This document shows positions 60,404-64,000 of a stretch of DNA of 64,000 nucleotides, one piece after another. The notes under the pieces were generated by a model. The model worked only from the letters and a program-made list of their open reading frames with translations. It did not search any database and was not told the origin of the DNA. The stretch's first letter is position 1. Each line of letters begins with the position of its first letter. Position numbers and translations under genes: made by a program. The DNA is from Maritimibacter sp. REDSEA-S28_B5 (GTDB taxonomy: Bacteria > Pseudomonadota > Alphaproteobacteria > Rhodobacterales > Rhodobacteraceae), in NCBI GenBank assembly GCA_001626765.1, contig LUOO01000022.1:26526-90525 (forward strand), written 5' to 3'.

Positions 60404-61276
60404 TTACCGCTGAACGCGGGCCGCGAGCCAGCCCGCCCATTGCGAATAGTCCCCGGCAAAGGCGTTGAGGTCCACGTTGCCCTTGATCCCCGGGGCGACC
60501 CCGGTGCCGGAATATTGCCAGAAGCTCCAGCGTTCGCCCGGATAGCGTTCAGACGGATGCGCGGCGGTGGAGCGCAGCCAGAACTCGATCCCGCCAAGGC
60601 TGCCAAGGCTGTTTTCCTCGTAGAAATCAGGCGTGACATAGACCACGGGCGCGGTGCCGTAATGCGCCTGCACGATCTGGGTGTAGGTGCGGATGATCCG
60701 GTGCACCTCGGCGGGTTCGGGGAAGGTCCGGCAATTGCGCGACTGATGGTTCCATTCCATGTCCAGCACCGGGGGCAGATCGCCCGCCCGGCGCGGCACG
60801 TTTTCGATGAACCAGCGCGCCTGTTCCTCGGGCGTGCGGCAGAAGTAATAGAAGTGATAGGCCCCCACCGGCACACCGGCGGCACGGGCGCGCGGTGCGT
60901 TGACCTCATACCCCGGGTCGATGTGGTCGCCGCCCTCGGTCGCCTTGAGCCAGGCAAAGCTGATGCCAGCGCCCTTGGCCGCGAAAAAGTCGATCTCACC
61001 CTGATAGCGCGCGGCGTCGATGCCGTGGACCTGATAGCGGTCCGGCGCGATGCCTTCCCATTCGTGGGGCTTGGTGTCGCCGTAGCGCGACGGGATGCCC
61101 TTGGCCGGATAATTCTCCGGCGTCAGCTCGCGCGGGGTTTCCATGCGCCCGATCGAGGGTCCGCCGCGCCGGCCACAGGCCGACAGCACGAGTGCGGTGA
61201 TGATGAGAAGGATTACAATTTTAAACAGGAAGACGGGCGTTGACCGCCCTTTTGCCGTCGCGGGATGTGCGAACAT
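60404..61276 (-). CDS. GH25-family (lysozyme-like) lipoprotein
   Basis: 290 aa with a lipoprotein signal (FLFKIVILLIITALVLSAC, lipobox LSAC). The GH25 muramidase fold is seen in HGIDAARYQGEIDFFAAKGAGISFAWLKATEG (first catalytic Asp region), GVPVGAYHFYYFCRTPEEQARWF, LPPVLDMEWN (Asp/Glu active-site strand), APVVYVTPDFYEENSLG and RWSFWQYSGTG. Cleaves peptidoglycan glycan strands, presumably while anchored to a membrane. ATG 61276 follows AAGGGA. Confidence 0.92.
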   Translation of the reverse strand: MFAHPATAKGRSTPVFLFKIVILLIITALVLSACGRRGGPSIGRMETPRELTPENYPAKGIPSRYGDTKPHEWEGIAPDRYQVHGIDAARYQGEIDFFAAKGAGISFAWLKATEGGDHIDPGYEVNAPRARAAGVPVGAYHFYYFCRTPEEQARWFIENVPRRAGDLPPVLDMEWNHQSRNCRTFPEPAEVHRIIRTYTQIVQAHYGTAPVVYVTPDFYEENSLGSLGGIEFWLRSTAAHPSERYPGERWSFWQYSGTGVAPGIKGNVDLNAFAGDYSQWAGWLAARVQR

Positions 61277-61419
61277 GACTGTCCCTTGGTTCGTGTGTGC
61301 CCGCGATTTTGCGGATCGTTTCTGCCTCGCAGAAACAATAGCCAAGGAAACGAGACTTTGCACGGGGGCGTGAGCGGTGATCACGCAAGCGTCAGCGCGA
61401 AGTCGCCGAAGAATTGGTG

Positions 61420-62319
61420 CTAGTCGAGCCGATCCGGCATCGTTGTGCCGCGCAGGAACTCGTCCGCGTCCATCGCGCGCTTGCCCTCGCGCTGCGCCCG
61501 CGTGATCTCGACTGCGCCCTGCCCGCAGGCCACGGTGAGCGGTCCGATGAGCGTGCCGGGTTCCCCCCGCCCCTCGGTCAGCCGTGCGCCCAAGAGCTTG
61601 ACCCGCTCGCCGTTCATCTCGCACCAAGCGCCGGGAAAGGGCGACAGGCCGCGGATCAGCGCGCCCACTTCGCCCGCCGTGCGGGTCCAATCGACCCGCG
61701 CCTCGGCCTTGTCGATCTTGGCGGCATAGGTGACGCCGTCCTCGGGCTGCTGCTCGGGGGTGAGGCTGGGCAGGCGGTCCAGCGCCTCGACGATCAACCG
61801 GGAGCCAAGCGCCGACAGCCGGTCGTGCAATTCGCCGGTGGTTTCTTCGTCCCCGATAGTCAGCGCCTCGCGCAGGAGCACGGGGCCGGTGTCGAGCCCC
61901 GCCTCCATCCGCATGATGCACACGCCCGTCTCCGCATCCCCCGCCATGATCGCGCGGTGAATGGGCGCGGCCCCGCGCCAGCGCGGCAGGAGCGAGGCGT
62001 GGATGTTCAGACAGCCATGCATCGGCGCGTCGAGCACCGCCTGCGGCAGGATCAGGCCATAGGCCACGACCACGGCAATTTCGGCGCCCAGTGCCGCAAG
62101 CTCGGCCTGCGCCTCGGCGCCCTTCAGCGACTTCGGGTGTCGCACGGGTAGCCCCAGCGCCTCGGCCCGCGCATGCACCGGAGTCGGGCGGTCCTTTTTC
62201 CCGCGACCGGCGGGGCGCGGCGGCTGGCAATAGACGCAAAGCACCTCGTGCCCCGCTTCGAGCAGCGCGTCGAGGACGGGGACCGAGAAATCGGGGCTGC
62301 CCATGAACACCAGTTTCAT
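61420..62319 (-). CDS. fmt: Methionyl-tRNA formyltransferase
   Basis: Formylates initiator Met-tRNA using 10-formyl-tetrahydrofolate. 299 aa: [24 protein letters not shown], the [40 protein letters not shown] signature block with the catalytic Asn/His/Asp set just before and within it, and a C-terminal tRNA-binding OB domain ([26 protein letters not shown]). Its ATG overlaps the stop of the deformylase-like gene by 4 bases. Confidence 0.97.
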   Translation of the reverse strand: MKLVFMGSPDFSVPVLDALLEAGHEVLCVYCQPPRPAGRGKKDRPTPVHARAEALGLPVRHPKSLKGAEAQAELAALGAEIAVVVAYGLILPQAVLDAPMHGCLNIHASLLPRWRGAAPIHRAIMAGDAETGVCIMRMEAGLDTGPVLLREALTIGDEETTGELHDRLSALGSRLIVEALDRLPSLTPEQQPEDGVTYAAKIDKAEARVDWTRTAGEVGALIRGLSPFPGAWCEMNGERVKLLGARLTEGRGEPGTLIGPLTVACGQGAVEITRAQREGKRAMDADEFLRGTTMPDRLD

Positions 62320-62816
62320 CGGATCGCTTTCTTCGCCTTGGCCACCAGCCGGTCGCGCTTCAGTTTCGACAGATGATCGAAATACATCTTGCCATTGAGG
62401 TGGTCGATCTGATGCTGGACGCTCGTCGCCCAGAGGCCTACGAAATCCCGTTCCTCGACCGCGCCCTCGGCATTGAGGAACCGCACCGTCACCGCGCGGG
62501 GGCGCGAGACGGTGGCCCAGACGCCGGGCAGATTGGGCGAGCCCTCGTCATGCTCCCGCATCTGCACACTGGCGTGCAGCACCTCGGGGTTGGCCATGCG
62601 CACCGCTTGCCCGCGTGTGTCGCTCGCATCGACGACCGCGAGGCGGCGCATGATGCCCAGTTGCACGGCAGCGAGCCCCACGCCGGGCATCGCATCCATC
62701 GCGCGGATCATTTCCTCCCAGACCGCGCGCACCTCGTCGTCGATCACCTCGACGGGCTTGGCGGGCGTGCGGAGCCGTTTATCGGGATACATTACGAAAG
62801 GACGGTGGGTCGCCAT
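62316..62816 (-). CDS. Peptide deformylase-like protein lacking key active-site residues
   Basis: 166 aa. The deformylase fold is clear: [11 protein letters not shown] (motif 1, Pro replaced by Val), [32 protein letters not shown]. But motif 2, normally EGCLS with the metal-binding Cys, is EGSPN (91-95), and motif 3 HExxH is HQIDH (135-139), so the catalytic Glu is Gln and one metal ligand is lost. It should be inactive as a deformylase and may be structural or regulatory. It lies between def (23 bases) and fmt (4-base overlap). Confidence 0.9.
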   Translation of the reverse strand: MATHRPFVMYPDKRLRTPAKPVEVIDDEVRAVWEEMIRAMDAMPGVGLAAVQLGIMRRLAVVDASDTRGQAVRMANPEVLHASVQMREHDEGSPNLPGVWATVSRPRAVTVRFLNAEGAVEERDFVGLWATSVQHQIDHLNGKMYFDHLSKLKRDRLVAKAKKAIR

Positions 62817-62839
62817 TCACGGCCTCCGAAACGTGGGGG

Positions 62840-63361
62840 TCAGACCCGCGCCTGTTCGCGTTTCATCTTGGCCGATTTGCGCGTCATCATCTGCCGTTTC
62901 ATCGGAGACAGATAGTCTATGAAGAGCTTGCCGTTCAGGTGGTCTATCTCGTGCTGGACACAGGTGGCCCAAAGCCCCTCGAAGTCCTGCTCCTTCTCGT
63001 TGCCGTCCCGGTCCAGCCATTTCACACGCACTTCGGCAGGGCGCGTGACCTCGGCGTATTGTTCCGGAATAGACAGGCAGCCCTCTTCATAGATGCTCGT
63101 GTCGTCCGACGACAGGATCACCTCGGGGTTGAACATGACCATCGGGCGCGGCGGCTCGGCATCGTCCTTGACGCAGTCCATCACGATGACCCGTTGCAAC
63201 ACGCCGACCTGCGGCGCGGCAAGGCCAATGCCCGGCGCGTCATACATGGTTTCAAGCATGTCGTCGGCAAGCCGGCGCAGCTCGTCCGAGATGTCGGGCA
63301 CAGCGTCGCTGACCTTTTTCAGGCGCGGATCAGGGTGTATGAGGATGGGCTTTATCGACAT
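62840..63361 (-). CDS. def: Peptide deformylase
   Basis: Removes the formyl group from nascent proteins. 173 aa with all three motifs intact: GIGLAAPQ (44-51), EGCLS (93-97, metal Cys) and HEIDH (137-141, catalytic Glu and two metal His). The usual opening PILIHPDPRLKKVSDAV is present. First gene of the def, def-like, fmt operon. Confidence 0.97.
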   Translation of the reverse strand: MSIKPILIHPDPRLKKVSDAVPDISDELRRLADDMLETMYDAPGIGLAAPQVGVLQRVIVMDCVKDDAEPPRPMVMFNPEVILSSDDTSIYEEGCLSIPEQYAEVTRPAEVRVKWLDRDGNEKEQDFEGLWATCVQHEIDHLNGKLFIDYLSPMKRQMMTRKSAKMKREQARV

Positions 63362-63466
63362 GAAATCCAGATAGGACAGACGCGCGATTTGCGCAACGCC
63401 CCTTCATGCCCCTCTTGCACCCGTGGCCCACGGGGTTAGCCTACGCGCCAACGTGCAGGAGAAACC

Positions 63467-64000
63467 ATGAGCTTTGACTTCGACACCGTCCACAACCGCG
63501 TGGGCACCCATTCCGCCAAGTGGGACAAGATGGAGGCGCTTTATGGCGTCTCGCCCGACACGGGCATCTCCATGTGGGTCGCAGACATGGACTTTCCCGC
63601 CGCCCCGCCCGTGCAGCGCGCGCTCAAGGGCATGATGGACCCCGGTATCTATGGCTACTACGGCGACGATGCCGGTTACCTCGCGGCGATCTGCTGGTGG
63701 ATGGATCAGCGCCACGGCTGGACCGTGAACCCCGAGGCGATCTTCACGACGCACGGGCTGGTGAATGGCTACGCGCTCTGCCTCGATGCGTTTTCGAAAC
63801 CCGGCGAGGGTGTGATCCTGATGACCCCGGTCTATCATGCGTTTCACCGGGTGATCCGCAGCGCGGGGCGCGAGCTTGTGGAATGCCCCCTAGCGCTGGT
63901 CGATGGACGCTACGAACTCGACATCGCCGCCTGGGACGCGCAGATGACGGGGAATGAACGTATCCTGACACTCTGTTCGCCGCACAACCCCGGTGGCCGG
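63467..64000 (+). CDS. PLP-dependent aminotransferase/C-S lyase of the MalY/PatB type, cut by window edge
   Basis: 178 codons are visible from ATG 63467 (preceded by AGGAG) to the last base, so more than half of a ~390-aa protein is outside. The opening FDFDTVHNRVGTHSAKWDKMEALYGVSPDTGISMWVADMDFPAAPPVQRAL, YGYYGDDAGYLAAICWWMDQRHGW and LCSPHNPGGR are diagnostic of the MalY/PatB cystathionine beta-lyase-like group. The PLP lysine lies beyond the window. It is divergent from def. Confidence 0.93.
   Translation, partial: MSFDFDTVHNRVGTHSAKWDKMEALYGVSPDTGISMWVADMDFPAAPPVQRALKGMMDPGIYGYYGDDAGYLAAICWWMDQRHGWTVNPEAIFTTHGLVNGYALCLDAFSKPGEGVILMTPVYHAFHRVIRSAGRELVECPLALVDGRYELDIAAWDAQMTGNERILTLCSPHNPGGR

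Overview
The window is a high-GC alphaproteobacterial chromosome segment. Gene content points to Rhodobacterales (Roseobacter/Rhodobacter group): a DUF6455 protein, a HIG1-domain protein, a TIGR02300 FYDLN acid protein, a def / def-like / fmt cluster, and many Tat-type exported proteins. I see no phage, transposase, CRISPR array or plasmid functions. One tRNA gene (tRNA-Ala, GGC) is present.

Layout. 1-6.7 kb: housekeeping and envelope genes (D-Ala-D-Ala carboxypeptidase, HAD hydrolase, clpS, a broken rsmC-like gene, an SDR, a lipoprotein, hemF). 6.7-11.6 kb, reverse strand: M48 protease, DUF898 membrane protein, parC. 11.8-17.7 kb: SH3 protein, SDR, HIG1, cobalamin adenosyltransferase, DoxX, small proteins, tdk, transglutaminase. 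17.7-23.2 kb, reverse strand: AHSA1/ArsR pair, broken 2-hydroxyacid dehydrogenase, CsaA-like protein, proC, YbjN protein, GMC oxidoreductase. 23.3-25.5 kb: LytTR membrane regulator and a luciferase-like monooxygenase. 25.5-31.7 kb, reverse strand: cydD-cydC-cydA-cydB-cydX, the cytochrome bd oxidase and its assembly exporter. 31.8-39.6 kb: envelope proteins, a UbiA-type prenyltransferase, and a pair of exported proteins including an FGE-sulfatase-fold protein. 39.9-48.1 kb: a ribose-type sugar ABC operon with an epimerase/isomerase and a Gfo/Idh dehydrogenase, a divergent LacI regulator with two LacI-type operators between them, and convergent glpK. 49-57 kb: a YgjP metalloprotease, a GntR regulator and a five-gene nucleobase uptake operon (BMP binding protein, ATPase, two permeases, cytosine deaminase-like hydrolase). 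57-60.4 kb: a tightly packed operon of an exported FAD oxidoreductase and three unknown membrane or exported proteins. 60.4-63.4 kb, reverse strand: GH25 lipoprotein, fmt, a catalytically degenerate deformylase-like protein and def. The window ends inside a MalY/PatB-type aminotransferase.

The most striking large-scale signal is that several otherwise well-conserved genes lack an internal block of codons. In four (rsmC-like, 2-hydroxyacid dehydrogenase, cydC, lacI-type regulator) the join is out of frame and the true C-terminus is readable in another frame. In glpK about 34 codons are missing in frame. So many independent lesions in about 45 kb mean either real gene decay or, more likely, systematic sequencing or assembly deletions; function of these genes should not be assumed.

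The best non-coding signals are a 34-base dispersed element found in opposite orientations in two intergenic regions (33 of 34 bases identical), one copy extended by 8-bp tandem repeats, and a perfect 18-bp hairpin that contains the Shine-Dalgarno sequence of the doxX-family gene.
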